A stretch of DNA of 64,000 bases from Odontesthes bonariensis (Eukaryota > Chordata > Actinopteri > Atheriniformes > Atherinopsidae). Below, piece after piece: positions 1 to 11,723 of the stretch. A program made the translations under genes and the position numbers. Below the pieces are notes generated by a model. The model searched no databases and had not been told where the DNA came from. It saw nothing but the letters and a program-made list of their open reading frames with translations. Where the stretch lies: positions 5,709,036 through 5,773,035 of the forward strand of contig NC_134524.1 of NCBI RefSeq assembly GCF_027942865.1. The letters are read 5' to 3'. Numbering within the stretch: the stretch's first letter is position 1; each line of letters begins with the position of its first letter.

Positions 1-113
1 AGTCTTTCGGCGAGTGTTTGGCGTTTAGGTTTGCGCTCCAACACGTGCAAATTTTACCATAAACTCTTCAGAAATTACTGAGAACGAAGCAAAGTTTTCA
101 TCTCCAGCTGCTC

Positions 114-705
114 TCTTAACATTGTGTTTACCCCCTTGTTCTATGGGTCAAAAAAGCCCCAAAATAAAGCAACTTAATTGAATTTTAAATCCAAAATCTA
201 TTTTGTATGATGAAACCACCTGTTATTGATCTATTCAACTCAATTCAATACATTTTTTATCATGTATTTTTTGTTACACAATACAAAAAGACAATCACCA
301 GTTTTCAGGATTACACTTTTTTTTTTTTACCACAAACCAACTGTCAGTTGGACCAACAGTTTCCTTATTTTCTCAGTTTTCTTTTACATAATAAAGGTTT
401 ATTATTGCTATTATATAAATGTGAAGTAATTACTTCTGAATTAATTATATTGAAAGGAAAAAAAACAGTGAACTTTTTTCTGGTGTTTAAATGTTTTTAT
501 AATTCACGGGTCAAAAATGACCCATAAGACAATCTTTGTACCCTAGTGGTGTACAGCCCACATGGAAACATAAACAACAATAAAGTCTGACTTTTTCTAA
601 TGATGGGGTCATAAAATTTCAAGTTGGAAAAAGATAGTTTAGGGTATTTTTTCTGCAGCTAAACATGGTAGTGGCTCACTTTTGACCCGCAGGACAACAG
701 GAGGG
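114..705. mobile_element. piggyBac-like non-autonomous element, 5'-truncated copy
   Basis: This stretch is nearly the same as 16837-17461. Both carry the palindrome gggtcaaaaatgaccc and end in ...caggacaacaggaggg followed by TTAA (706-709 here). The complete copy at 16825-17461 shows TTAA at both ends. Here the first dozen bases and the left TTAA are missing. No transposase is encoded. The TTAA target and CCC-type terminus fit the piggyBac superfamily; family assignment is inference. Positions 1-113 show nothing recognisable. Confidence 0.65.
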
Positions 706-881
706 TTAAAGTAGGAATTGTGTTTTTGTAGAAATTGGTGCCGTTAAACTGCTGCAGATTTTAATCTGTCCACAGAAGGGGCTCCAGAAGCTGATAAACT
801 CTGAAAAACGTTGTGGGGGGTGAGATTTCTGTGAGTTGGACGAAGACGCTTTTCTGACAACACTCGTTTTTCCTCATCCAG

Positions 882-1000
882 GTGAGCTGCAGCCAATGGC
901 CAGCAGCGCCTCCGTGGCATCGCTGGTCATCGCCGTGGAGACCGGTCTCTCAGACGAGGAGGGGTCCATGGAGCAGCCTCAGCTGGGGGACAAGTCCTGA
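882..1000 (+). CDS. probable terminal coding exon of an unrecognised gene
   Basis: A pyrimidine-rich tract and AG (880-881) precede an open stretch that runs from 882 to TGA at 998-1000. Read in phase 1 it encodes about 38 residues, including ELQPMASSASVASL, an acidic TGLSDEEG segment, and the C-terminus QPQLGDKS. I do not recognise the protein. The tail is Ser/Ala-rich and acidic, with no domain. It would be the 3' end of a plus-strand gene whose earlier exons lie left of the window. The following 3.7 kb has no convincing ORF and ends in a good polyadenylation signal, as expected of a long 3' UTR. A chance open frame remains possible because no homology was tested. Confidence 0.45.
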
Positions 1001-1997
1001 GAGCAGCACAGCAGAAGCAGATCGGACCCGGGCCATAAACGGACTGATCAGGGCCAGGTGGTGTTTTTTTTGTTTGTTTTTTAACGAACCTGACTGAGTT
1101 AAGGGTCTGTGAAAGAGACCTGACTGATGATCATCTGAACCAAACATAACTGTATGAGGGAGCTTGGTTCTGGATTTGACTGGTTTCAAGTGAAAGCTAA
1201 GCCCAGAACCGGTACCAGGGTTGGACGGGGTTCTCCCTTTGTTTTAAAGAAAAGGCCAAACTCCCAGACCAGCTCTGGAAGGTCCGACATTTGAAGCAGG
1301 CCAGTTGGACTCTTCTTGTTTTCTCGACTCCTCTCAGACTTATCAGGGCTGTTTAAGTCGGTCTTTCTCTCCATCTGTGTTTGGTTTTCCAACTCCAGAC
1401 TCCAGATTTAACCCGGTCTGCGAACTGCTTTCACCCGATTCAGCCCCCATGGGGGTCCAACTGTGTCCCTCCCACCCACCACAGACCCTTACAGGCTTCC
1501 ACAGTCCAGCCCCTCATTTTAAGTATGGTTGAACTTCTTCAACGTTTTTTTTTTTTTGCCCCCTGACTCGAAAGACGAGCGGTTGGGCACATTGTGTTCC
1601 TATGTGGGCCATCCAGTCCAGGAGTTTAGATTTTGTTGTTGTGCACCTTCAGTAATGAGCCCACATGTTTTTATTTTTTTCCTGCTAGAGAACATCAGGG
1701 ACACTCTCTTCTTGTTCTGGTGCGTTTTCTTGCAATTGTTCGTTTGGATTTGCGTGCCATGAGTCAAGTGCTGTTTCTTGATGTGTCCGTAGTGTCTGAC
1801 TGTTGTAAAGGAGGACACCACAGCCACCCAGAGCAGTGGCTTTTATATCCGTTTAGCATCCTGGCAGTATTACTGCAGCGCCAAAAAGTATGGTTTCTCT
1901 CACGCCTGTATTCCTCTTTATCTTTACAATGCTTTACCTTTGGTAAAAAAGTTGACTTGAGAAATGTTTCCAGGGTTGGGTAGAAAAATGTAAAGTA

Positions 1998-2405
1998 CAC
2001 GGGGAAAAATGCCCCTCCAAAAATAAGTAAAAATACAACAAATACGAGACGTTTTTGCTTGAAATAAGCAAAAAAATCTGCCAATGGAACTAGTGAAAAT
2101 CGGCTTGTCAAGATTTCTTGAAATAAAATGTGATATTTAGGACTTTTGAGATAAAAGTGATCTTGAAATTATCTTAAAAACCTCTTCAAATGTAAAAAAA
2201 AAAAGCTTGTTTCATGTGAAATATGACTCAAAACCAGATGTTTTCAAGACTTTTTCACTTAACAAGATATTCCAGATGTATTGCATTAAAACAGGTCCCT
2301 ATATCTGGCTGAAATGGTACTTGTTAGGCAGTTGTCTTTATATTAAGTGTAATGAGATACTCAATGAGACAAATATACTTGGTAAGATTTAGATTTTTTC
2401 CAGTG
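1998..2405. mobile_element. MITE with CACTGGAAAAA-type ends and TA target duplication
   Basis: The left end CACGGGGAAAAAT and right end ATTTTTTCCAGTG are inverted repeats. TA lies directly outside both ends (1996-1997, 2406-2407), as for Tc1/mariner-type MITEs. The same element recurs at 33984-34395 and as two opposed fragments at 52796-52940. It has no coding capacity. Confidence 0.7.
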
Positions 2406-4674
2406 TACTAGAAGAGTCGATGGAGGGCAGACTTTCACCACAACAAACAGGGATTTCTACCTGGAAAGCCCAGATGGAAATGAGTCGAAATGTAGCCACG
2501 GATCACGCCGGCTGGATCTCTGAACGCATGAATCATTGGAAGAGAAAAGCTCCGAGATGAATTCTGTAAATATCAGAATGGCTTCCATGCTTTTTAGCAG
2601 AGATTTAAACCGTATGTCCGCAGAGTCGCCTTGGCGCCCCCGTTTGTTCTGTGGCAGTAATCCATTAAAATGCCCCCCTGACTTTTAGGCTGCAGGAATT
2701 CTTTGCATAGTTCTTGGAACTATTTTGAAGGAAGCGTCCCCTTCTTTCGACAGCGTGGGGTGAAAGGTTAAATTAGTGTAAATCCTGAAAAACCTCCCGG
2801 TTTGTTGTTTCTTCGCCCCTGAAATCATTTCTCCTGATGCTTCCTCAGAGAGGAGTAGCTCCTCTAATACTTAACTTTACCGCATATGAATCATATGTGA
2901 CCAATCTCAGTGCCTCCTCTTGTTTGCAGTACCTTTTTCCTTTGACGTTAAGAAATCTCTTCGAATGTGTGGAGACTTCAAACGTCAGACCGAACAGAAT
3001 CCAGACAGAATTTGAAAATGTCAGGGTTTTGGAGCCAGATGCGTCGCACAGTTGGAAGAAGTTCTCCTCCAGTGTGGGCTCGACCCAATGCATGCCTCGC
3101 TGCTCTCTCAGAAAAAGAAGCTCATGTTGTGTTGATGTTGCTACAGAAACGGAGGAAGCAAGCGAACAAAGCTGTCCTGAGAGATGATTTCATTGACATT
3201 TGATGTTTTTTTGCATGTTTATTTAAAATTTGTCAGAACTTGATTTTTTTGGAAAGTATTACAGCTCTATCTGCTCCATTGTGGGAAAAGATGCCCCTTT
3301 TCTTTTAGGGACTGAGGAATAGTGGTCATGTAGACATTAGTGCGTCCCAAAGGCCAGACGAGCGCTACTCGTCCATCCCTGAAAGAAATGGGGCACCTTA
3401 CCTCTGAGAGACGGAGTTGGAGCCAAAGGGAAAGAACTGGGATGGTGATTGGTGGAAGAAAATGTGAACTTCAGCCTTTAAAAAGCCAAAACACAGAGAA
3501 GAACAACATAACTGTGACTCTGCCAGCCGCTTCCTGACCGTCTGTGGCATAAAAGCAACCAGAAAGGAAAGTCCTCCGAGGTATTTTCTCCTTTTTAGGG
3601 AACTCCCAAGTTCCCATAACCCTCAACGAACCCCTTGTAACTGTTTGATCCGAAGCCTTTGCCTCTTTTATTTACCCGACTGTCCCACCATCGGTCCGTC
3701 TGCCTGATCACTAGCTTCTGTTACCATTATGCTGCCTTTTTTAAAGCTATATTTTACCTTTTTAACCCTGACAATCGAGGTTTGGAGCATTGCACTGCTC
3801 GTCTGAGAGCTTTTCTCTGAGCTTTCCGTTTAAATTTGTGCACTACAGCAGGCTACACTTGTTTCCGCTGGCCAACGCACCACAAACGAAGGCTGTGAAT
3901 GGAACTTAGAGTAAACTTCCAAAGCTGCTCACAGTTTTTGCAAAGGGCGCTTCGCCCCGGACGTGCCAGTCAGCTCAAAGCCCAACATGTAAATATAACA
4001 TTTCTAGTGACACAAGTTTACTCGGCCGCGAGTGGTTTGCCAACGGTGTGCAGAGGGCTGCGCTCTCGCTGTGGTGAGCTCCCTGAGAAAGATTGTTGTC
4101 TATTTTGATACCAGAGGAGAAGTTTATTTTTGTAACGAAGACACCCAGCAACAAAGACTGACTTTTCCTTTCATCCCCTCTCCACCCACGGCCTGGATGA
4201 TTCTCATTGTGTTTGAGTATTGACAAAGCAGATTTAAGTGTTTATTTGTGTAATTGTATATGGAAAACCTTTCACAGAGGACCCTGATCACATGAACATG
4301 AACTGTTTTAAGTGTGTCTGTACAGGTTTGAGCCCTCGTGCTGGCAGGAGAACCAGTGTGACTTTAAAACACGAACACTATCACTGTTAGGGTAAAGAGA
4401 CACGGAACTGGAAATCCAAATCTTGTGCAAGTGGCTTTGAAAAAGTTGAATAAAGAGTTGGATCGACTGCCATTTGTCTGTACATTTAAAACTTTTAACA
4501 GAAAGCATAACTAGATGAAAATTGCCAGGGCTTTGGTCGCTGTTTGCAGTCCCATCAGTGAGTTGAGTTTCCTCAGAAATGCTCTGAACACTCTGCTATA
4601 ATGGTGGAGGGCTTGTATGAGGAGGATGGATTTGTATGCCACGTCTTGGACAATTATCAGTGAATAATGTTTTA

Positions 4675-4680
4675 ATTAAA
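4675..4680 (+). terminator. polyadenylation signal ATTAAA
   Basis: ATTAAA is followed within 20 bases by a GT-rich stretch (gatttgtgttgtg), the usual downstream element. It is the best candidate 3' end for the transcript whose last exon ends at 1000. AATAAA at 4449-4454 is an alternative. Confidence 0.35.
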
Positions 4681-5005
4681 GTCATTTGATTTGTGTTGTG
4701 AACTTAATCGACATGGTCTTTTATTCTGCGTTTCCACCATCTCATTTTTAACAGTACTGAGCCAACATTACTTATGAGTTGGGCACGTGAAACAGCCAGT
4801 GATGTGGAAAATGGACATCTGAAGCAAAGTGCTCTTTGTTTGAATCACACCTGCTTCTCATATCACTGCTGCAGAGATGATGCCATCATTCCCTCCGGAT
4901 GTTATTTACATTTATTTTCACTTTGGGGTGTCTGAGGTCAGCAGCAATTGGAGAAACTCCTCCAGAAACCCAACTGTGGCATCATTAATGCCAACCTGCT
5001 AGATC

Positions 5006-5703
5006 AGAGATACTCATGCGGCTCCTCAAGCTTTAATTGGCGGCTCGCACTCACATAGTAGCTTATAACAATATGGTAACAATAACAATACATTTTTTCA
5101 AATAATACACAGCGACTACTGCACAGTATTAAGTATTATTTAAGGCTTAATGGTGTTTCCTAAAGGGGGCACACTGTTAAACCTGGCAACGCAGCCCGTT
5201 TAAACCACCGTCACACTTGCACGCAGTGCACGCTAGCTCCTTTAGCCGGCGCACGGTGGATTGGTTTTTAATTAAAAAAGGACAAAAACCAGCACAAAAA
5301 ACAAACGAAAATCAGCATGAAGACGCCAGAGAGGGGACGAGCGGGCAAACGTCGGGTGTACCGCGAGATGCAGGCACAATGGATCGGTTTTTCATTAAAA
5401 AAGGGCAAAAACCAGCACAAAAACCATGCTCATCCTGAATGTCTCACTATGATTACAACAACAAACTACAAATACAACATGAAGAAAGTCGAGGACATGC
5501 ACGCCAGCTTCCGCTCATCCCAGTATTAAGGTAAATGTGGTCTTAATTGAAAATGTGTTGGCTGTGTTTCTTTTTTTGTGGGATGTTATATAGTAGAAAT
5601 GCATATTTGCAAAAGGGGAACTTAGTATGTTGGGGTAAAAGTGGCTCTTCCCTTGATTTTGCTGCCAATGTGGCTCTTGTGAAAAAAATAGTGAGTATCA
5701 CTG
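5006..5703. mobile_element. non-autonomous hAT-like element
   Basis: The ends CAGAGATACTCA (5006) and TGAGTATCACTG (to 5703) are 12-bp inverted repeats with one mismatch. Inside, two imperfect copies of a segment encode (I/F)IKKGQKPAQK (5253-5310 and 5380-5430). That resembles the start of hAT-derived transposases, but the family is recalled, not tested. No 8-bp target duplication is visible, so the insertion is old or an end is off by a few bases. Confidence 0.5.
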
Positions 5704-7807
5704 ACCGAGACAGATTAATTCACAAGACATTTGTACTATAATGTAATTAAAAACATTACAAATGAATGTAATATAATCTATAAGCCACTTTTTTTTGATG
5801 ACCTTTTGCCTTTTTTGCTCCATAACCATGTTGCATCTGTTTTTCAGTCATGCTGCTTTGCTTTTCACAAGATTAGAGCAATCAGGCGGTATCTGACTCA
5901 CTTTGACGACTGCAATTCTCTTCTACAAATAAAAGTTCTCCTGATTTCACAGCTAAACCACTGCTGACGGTCTACGGACGGTCAAGCACAGCAGCAGCTT
6001 TTTCTGTTTGATCATCCACAAAGGGCAGAGTCTGCCTGAATCTAATACCAGTCCCTAATGCTGCCCACAGAGTAACTTCAAAGTCACTAAACTCACTCAT
6101 ACAGATTTCTAATGAACCGCTGCCTTCCTCTCAGGAACATCACCAAACTGGGCCGAGCAGGCAGGGCAGCAGAGAGATGCCCCACCCTCCAGTAAGAAGC
6201 TCCCACTGCCTCCCTGATTGGTTCACCCAGATGCCAGATCAGTAGTTTGACCTCACCAACAGTCCCATCGCTGCGCTGCATCCCTTCTGGCCGGCCGTCC
6301 TTTAACCGGATCTGCAAGATTGACATTGAGCTGTGTAACCTGTGGCAACGTTGCCTGCTTCCCTTTGTCATGGCTGACAATAAAAGTGTCAGAGAGGGGT
6401 TTGAGAGGTCAAATCTGATTTTCTTAGGTAATATTTAAATTGCTCCTATGATTATGACTGGACTAAAAAAAAGTGTGCATCTAATTCTGTGATCAGATTA
6501 TAACAGGATAAGGAAGGAACACAGTGTCCAAGACTTTTTCTGCCCAGCCTCAAGTCAATTGGATTCATATCAATACGGTGAATATTTCCAGCATATAAAG
6601 ATGGTGGAGGAGAAGCATAAAGTAACATAACTGAGAGCAGCCAACAGCACTCTGATATACTGAATGGGTCGAAATGAGTTCAGATTTAAAGCTCCAGATG
6701 AGTTTCAGCTCCACCAATAGTTTAATATTTCTTTGGCATTCTTTGCTATTTGAATCTCAGTGTTTGCGACTGTGTCACATGGTGACCTGGTTTAAGCTGT
6801 GACACAAATAACTTACACAACGTGTCAGTCTCATCATGAAAACCTGGAGAAAGCTTCTCACGCACGCGTTATGACAGCCAGCGTCTGCTGACTTAGAATG
6901 AGGCATAAAAGCAGCCCAAGAACCTCGTAACTCTAGAAGAAGTACAGGAGGAAAAACATTTTTTACCATTTTTAATTGATCTCAATCATGAAACGTTTCA
7001 CAGCTAAAGCACAGAAGGCAGGAAGGCAATTACCAGTCAACTTTACACATTTAAAAACATTGAGCAGACTTAAAAATCAGCCGAGCGATTGCTCAGTTAG
7101 GAGAAATTTGAGGTTTTGAACAGCCGAGCCAATATTCTAACGACATCAAAGGCCGAACAGGGGGTTTAAAAAGAGATGCGGCAGTAAGAAAAGCCTCAAA
7201 ACATCTCTCAGCTGAAGCAAATGTCCACGGAAACGGATGCTGCTGTAACTGTGGGCCAGTTAGCCAAAAAAGATCAAAAATACTCTAGAATGATTTTTCT
7301 CTGCCATACAAAGACAATCTAAGTTTCTGAGATTAAGAGTGCACCTATGTTTCCCACAGGATATTAGATCAAATGACACACATTAAATGTGGACACTGAT
7401 AACAACTTCATACTTTAAAAACACACTTTAAACTAACACATTTTGTAAAAAAAGATTGCTTAATATGAATTTACCGAATCAATTTATGATTTTATGATTA
7501 ATATTTATTATCAATGTGCATCAAAGACTGGGGTCGTGGTCCTGAGTAGGTTCGTCTAGCTCAACCCCCTACATGGACCATTCGGTTTATGACACCAATG
7601 GTGTCAACACGGTTAAACTGCACCCTTAAGTGTAGATATTATTCAATAAATCCGGTTAATGTGCAACGTTTCGAGTAATATCTATTACTCAATTTTACTA
7701 ACACAAATGGCAAATAAAGTAAACTCACTCACCGAAGCACCATCACCGCATTGGTGGACGTGGCTGATCTGTCCAATGGAGCGGAACTTGTCTGGCTGGC
7801 TGGCGTA
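5704..7807. other. 2.1 kb without a recognisable gene
   Basis: This is AT-rich sequence with scattered short ORFs. The longest, on the minus strand at 6093-6380 (95 codons), has no motif I recognise and no clear splice context. No repeat shared with the rest of the window was seen. Confidence 0.5.
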
Positions 7808-8178
7808 ATGATGAGAAATGTAAGCTATGGTAAATCTCCAGCATTCATAATCTTAACTAAATATGTCAGTGTTGTTAAAATATTAATATGACTGCTCTCT
7901 TCCATCATAAAACCTTATTTTATAAAGATTTCCCACATTTCATTGTTCCTGCTGACTTTAGGGTGTAGTTACCGCTTATCGCCGCCAGAGGGAAGCATAG
8001 AGACAGATGCAAAGAGATTGTCAAGCTAGCAGCTACGCTATTAGATATCACCTCCGGTGAGAACATAAAAATAAAAGCCTCCCAAAAAAATGTAAGCGCT
8101 TTTTTAAATCCTTTATTTATGTATATAATAACGTACTTTTCTTAAGAAGTGTAGTATCTTTTGTGCTTTCCCTCTCAG

Positions 8179-8225
8179 CCCAGTCCCAGTTCCTTCTGTT
8201 GGCCCCATCTCTCTGATCTGCAGAG
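8179..8225 (+). other. candidate 47-nt exon, duplicated at 9448-9494
   Basis: A strong acceptor (ctttccctctcag) and donor (gtaagt) bracket 47 nt that is open in at least one frame. The 9448-9494 copy keeps both sites exactly. It could be a duplicated exon of a non-coding RNA or chance splice-like sequence. No host gene is visible. Confidence 0.25.
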
Positions 8226-8732
8226 GTAAGTTGCACCTTTTAGTTTAGGAATCAGGGAGCAGTGGGCACCACTGTACGCAGCATCTGTAACAGCCATTTA
8301 AACAAAAGACATTTTAAACAGCAGTTAAATGTAAACAGCTCATAATCTTAGCTTTGAAAAATGTAACAAAACAGAGAAACGGACCAAAAGAGCCTTCTTA
8401 TCCAGGGTCTACACGCTTTACATCTGAAGAAAACATGAGAAAATAACTCATCTTGTTGCTATAATATGGTTTTAGGGATGTGTACTTTCTTTTTACAATG
8501 AAATAAATGTGCCTAAACAGACATTTTTTATTCTGACAGTTCAGTTCATGGACATCTAAGCAGTATTTATTTACATTCAGTCACTAGTAAATAAAACAAG
8601 TCTCCACTGTTATCAGATCAAATAGCTTTATATTACGTCTGTTAATATATTTTTATTTTGAAAGGTATCGCCGGAAGTGTCAGTCATTTGTAACATCTCC
8701 AGCTTGACCTTTTCTGTAGATACCATCTGTGT

Positions 8733-8746
8733 CCACTAGAGGGCAG
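8733..8746 (+). promoter_or_regulatory. CTCF-like motif, repeated at 13117-13130
   Basis: CCACTAGAGGGCAG fits the vertebrate CTCF core CCASYAGRKGGCRS at every position. The second tandem copy (13117-13130) preserves it, with GG rather than GT just upstream. Binding is inferred from the motif only. Confidence 0.35.
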
Positions 8747-8995
8747 AAACGCCCCGCTCACAGCATAAAGACTGAATCTGCAGACTGCAGCTGGCTGCCT
8801 TCATCATATGAACAAAATGACTTTGGAACAGATTTCACTCCATTTCAGACACAACGGGACAACAATGCTTTCAGTAAAACATTGAAACTGACAAAGTACA
8901 ACTATCTTTGCGAGAAGTTTCATCCTTAGAGGTTTTTACCAGCTACTGTGCAGGTTTGAAACTGGTCCTACTTTCCATCTTTTCATTGTAGTGAG

Positions 8996-9066
<71 letters not shown>
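8996..9066. repeat. (TATC)n microsatellite 1
   Basis: About 17 uninterrupted TATC units mark the end of tandem copy 1. Confidence 0.97.
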
Positions 9067-9786
9067 AACTGAGTAATGATGAGAAATGTAAGCTGTGGTA
9101 AATCTCCAGCATTCATAATCTTAACTAAATATGTCAGTGTTGTTAAAATATTAATATGACTGCTCTCTTCCATCATAAAACCTTATTTTATAAAGATTTC
9201 CCACATTTCATTGTTCCTGCTGACTTTAGGGTGTAATTACCGCTTATGGCCGCCAGAGGGAAGCATAGAGACAGATGCATAGAGGTTGTCAAGCTAGCAG
9301 CTACGCTATTAGATATCACTTCCGGTGAGGACATAAAAAATAAAAGCCTCCCAAAAAAATGTAAGCGCTTTTTTAAATCCTTTATTTATGTATATAATAA
9401 CGTACTTTTCTTAAGAAGTGTAGTATCTTTTGTGCTTTCCCTCTCAGCCCAGTCCCAGTTCCTTCTGTTGGCCCCATCTCTCTGATCTGCAGAGGTAAGT
9501 TGCACCTTTTAGTTTAGGAATCAGGGAGCAGTGGGCACCACTGTACGCAGCATCTGTAACAGCCATTTAAACAAAAGACATTTTAAACAGCAGTTAAATG
9601 TAAACAGCTCATAATCTTAGCTTTGAAAAATGTAACAAAACAGAGAAACGGACCAAAAGAGCCTTCTTATCCAGGGTCTACACGCTTTACATCTGAAGAA
9701 AACATGAGAAAATAACTCATCTTGTTGCTATAATATGGTTTTAGGGATGTGTACTTTCTTTTTACAATGAAATAAATGTGCCTAAG

Positions 9787-11275
9787 CACCTTAACTTTGT
9801 TCGAAACATCAGAGAACAGAACAGAAACAACAGTGAGTTTAATACGAGTGCAACATTTGTAGAGTTAATGTGAGCACAGGCAGGTCTGCACAGCAAATGT
9901 ACCAAAGCTGACGGGAACTGATTCATATGAAACCTCAGCAGCTCCTCTTCAGATGGACCAAACTCATCCCTCGTGAATCCGTCATACCAGGGCCGGGGTG
10001 GGCCATTTTCTCAGTCCAGGAATTTAATTCAAATTCAGGCCACTCTGATATGGAGGAGGAATTTGAGTCCATGAAAAAAGATAAAACAAACAAAAAGCAT
10101 TCGTGTTCAGTCCGAAATGGATAGATATCAACAAGAAAAAAGATTCTTCCTTTCACATCAAAGCGTCGTGCCCGCGCGGTGTCCGGATAAGTGCTCATTG
10201 CAACTTGAAACTAGAACAGTCTATTCCCTGCACGGGCGTGAGCGGGCTCAGCTCACATTATAATAAATAGGAGGGGAAGGCTTGAACATGAAACATGATG
10301 CTGATTCCCGCGGATAGAACGCGCGTGCAGACTCTCCAGTTGTTAAAAAAGGCAACTAAACACCCCAATGTGCTCGCGCTGCCCCTGCCCTGCCATACTA
10401 CCCCTGTCCCATGTAACCATGTACAATATTTGCCTACAGCCCTTCTAAATAATTATATTTATTTTAATTGCATGTTTGAGATGCATTTAATAACAAATAT
10501 CAAACAACAAATGTGATCGCCCCTATTTAATATTGCGTTAGTAACCATGTGCCGTGCGCGCCTGTGGGAATGCAGTTGATGAGGAGATAAAGCGTGATAA
10601 AGCGTTAAGCAATTGTTCATCAGAACTGGAATGTAAAGAAAGCGTTCGGTTCTTCTTTGAATATAGGAATACACTTCTAAATCATATAAATTGTGAGATT
10701 TTACATATTTAACAACAAAAGCTGTCAGATGACAGTTGAGTTGACATTGCAAACGTTCGCCACGTTATAGCCTATTTGATCAAATTCACAACCAGGCCTA
10801 TTATTCATATCTCTCAGTAACCTACCAGCTTGTCTTGAGAAGATATCTGTCAATTTGGCACATTTGGCTGCCATCTGTCTTTTTTTGAGCTTAGCCCTCT
10901 CTGTTCCACCTGGCCTCTTTCTACCCTCCATCACTGACGCGCTCTGTTTCGCGCCATTGTTATTTAAAAGACAAGCCATGGGCCAAACCATCTGAAACAT
11001 TTGGGAGGAGAGAATTCCCTTACATGGTAGAACCTATTTAATCTGCTGTGATGCAGCAGGCGGCTGCGCTGCAATGGTGAATTTATGCAGACTACAGTTG
11101 AATTGATATTAATGCAAGAATAAGATAAGTGACAAAAATTAGTTACAACTATTTTCCCCATGGGCCAAGCAGCCAAGGTCGATGGTTTGGGCCGGGATAG
11201 GTCCCGGATAATACCATTGCCAAACCGGCATTGCGTCATACGTTCAGATCCGGGAGGACAGCTCGCCTTCTCCGA
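9787..11275. mobile_element. 1.49 kb insertion carrying a hAT transposase remnant
   Basis: In copy 1 the flanks read through directly (gtgcctaaacagacattt). Here 1.49 kb lies between gtgcctaa and agacattt. It includes cagggccggggtgggcc at about 9989 and, on the minus strand, a hAT-like first exon (10826-10931). Clear terminal repeats at the outer junctions were not found, so it may be a composite. Confidence 0.45.
10826..10931 (-). pseudogene. hAT-type transposase first-exon remnant (ZMYM1-like N-terminus)
   Basis: From an ATG at 10931 (minus) the frame reads MEGRKRPGG, a Lys/Arg-rich stretch, then AAKCAKLTDIFSRQAG. It stops at a good donor (gtaggt, 10825-10820). The basic start followed by a K-L/I-T-x-(F/I)-F pattern resembles the N-terminus of fish hAT proteins annotated as ZMYM1-like. 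That likeness is from memory and untested. No BED finger or dimerisation domain follows, so only a fragment remains. Confidence 0.4.
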
Positions 11276-11381
11276 AGACATTTTTTATTCTGACAGTTCA
11301 GTTCATGGACATCTAAGCAGTATTTATTTACATTCAGTCATAAAACAAGTCTCCACTGTTATCAGATCAAATAGCTTTATA

Positions 11382-11635
11382 CAGGTGCTGGTCAACGAAT
11401 TAGAATAATTTGAAATAGTGCAATCAATAAATTCTTTGAATGCATTTTTCGTGCAGAAAGCAAATCAGGTGTTCACCGCACCTGTCCTACTCGTTAGACT
11501 AATGACAGAACTCGTTACCAGTAAAAAATTTGCTCAGCTGATCTTTCCAAAAGGCCCATTTAGGCCATTTAACTGTGACACTGTTGTTTTATTGAATTAG
11601 AATAATGGAGAAACCGTTTCATTGAATTAGAATAA
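11382..11635. repeat. left terminal inverted repeat of the Tc1 element
   Basis: This 254-bp repeat is inverted at 12761-13014. It holds outer, middle and inner copies of the AATTAGAATA core at about 11399, 11594 and 11624. These are the likely transposase-binding direct repeats. Confidence 0.9.
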
Positions 11636-11723
11636 ATGCTCGAATGTTTGTTTTCTGTGAAGAGTGTTCACTGTGCAGTATAACGTCAGGGTTGAGTAGA
11701 ATTTCTAAGTTGTAAAATCAATC

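Larger units (their letters stand above)
1001..4697 (+). other. putative long 3' UTR
   Basis: There is no splice-flanked ORF or recognisable protein here. The stretch follows the stop at 998-1000. It contains an AATAAA at 4449-4454 and an ATTAAA at 4675-4680 followed by a GT-rich run. A TA-flanked MITE sits inside it (1998-2405). Assignment as 3' UTR depends on the upstream exon being real. Confidence 0.35.
7808..9077. repeat. tandem duplication, copy 1 (A-B-TATC unit)
   Basis: This unit starts with taatgatgagaaatgtaagc, runs through segment A (to about 8530) and segment B (8530-8995), and ends in the (TATC)n tract. Copy 2 starts at 9072 with near-identical sequence. Segment A contains a small splice-bounded stretch (8179-8225). 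Segment B contains a CTCF-like motif (8733-8746). The ORFs here (such as 8729-8929) lack coding signs beyond being open. Confidence 0.8.

Noticed and set aside
6093..6380. 95-codon minus-strand ORF
   Set aside because: No domain, no splice signals and no paralogue in the window; left as unexplained sequence.
8729..8929. 66-codon ORF MSTRGQKRPAHS..., repeated at 13113-13313
   Set aside because: It lies inside the tandem repeat and starts within a CTCF-like motif. The two copies differ as neutral sequence would, and there is no splice context.
10295..10516. Small ORF in the 9.8-11.3 kb insertion
   Set aside because: It sits in transposon-derived sequence without codon bias, initiation context or a recognisable product.
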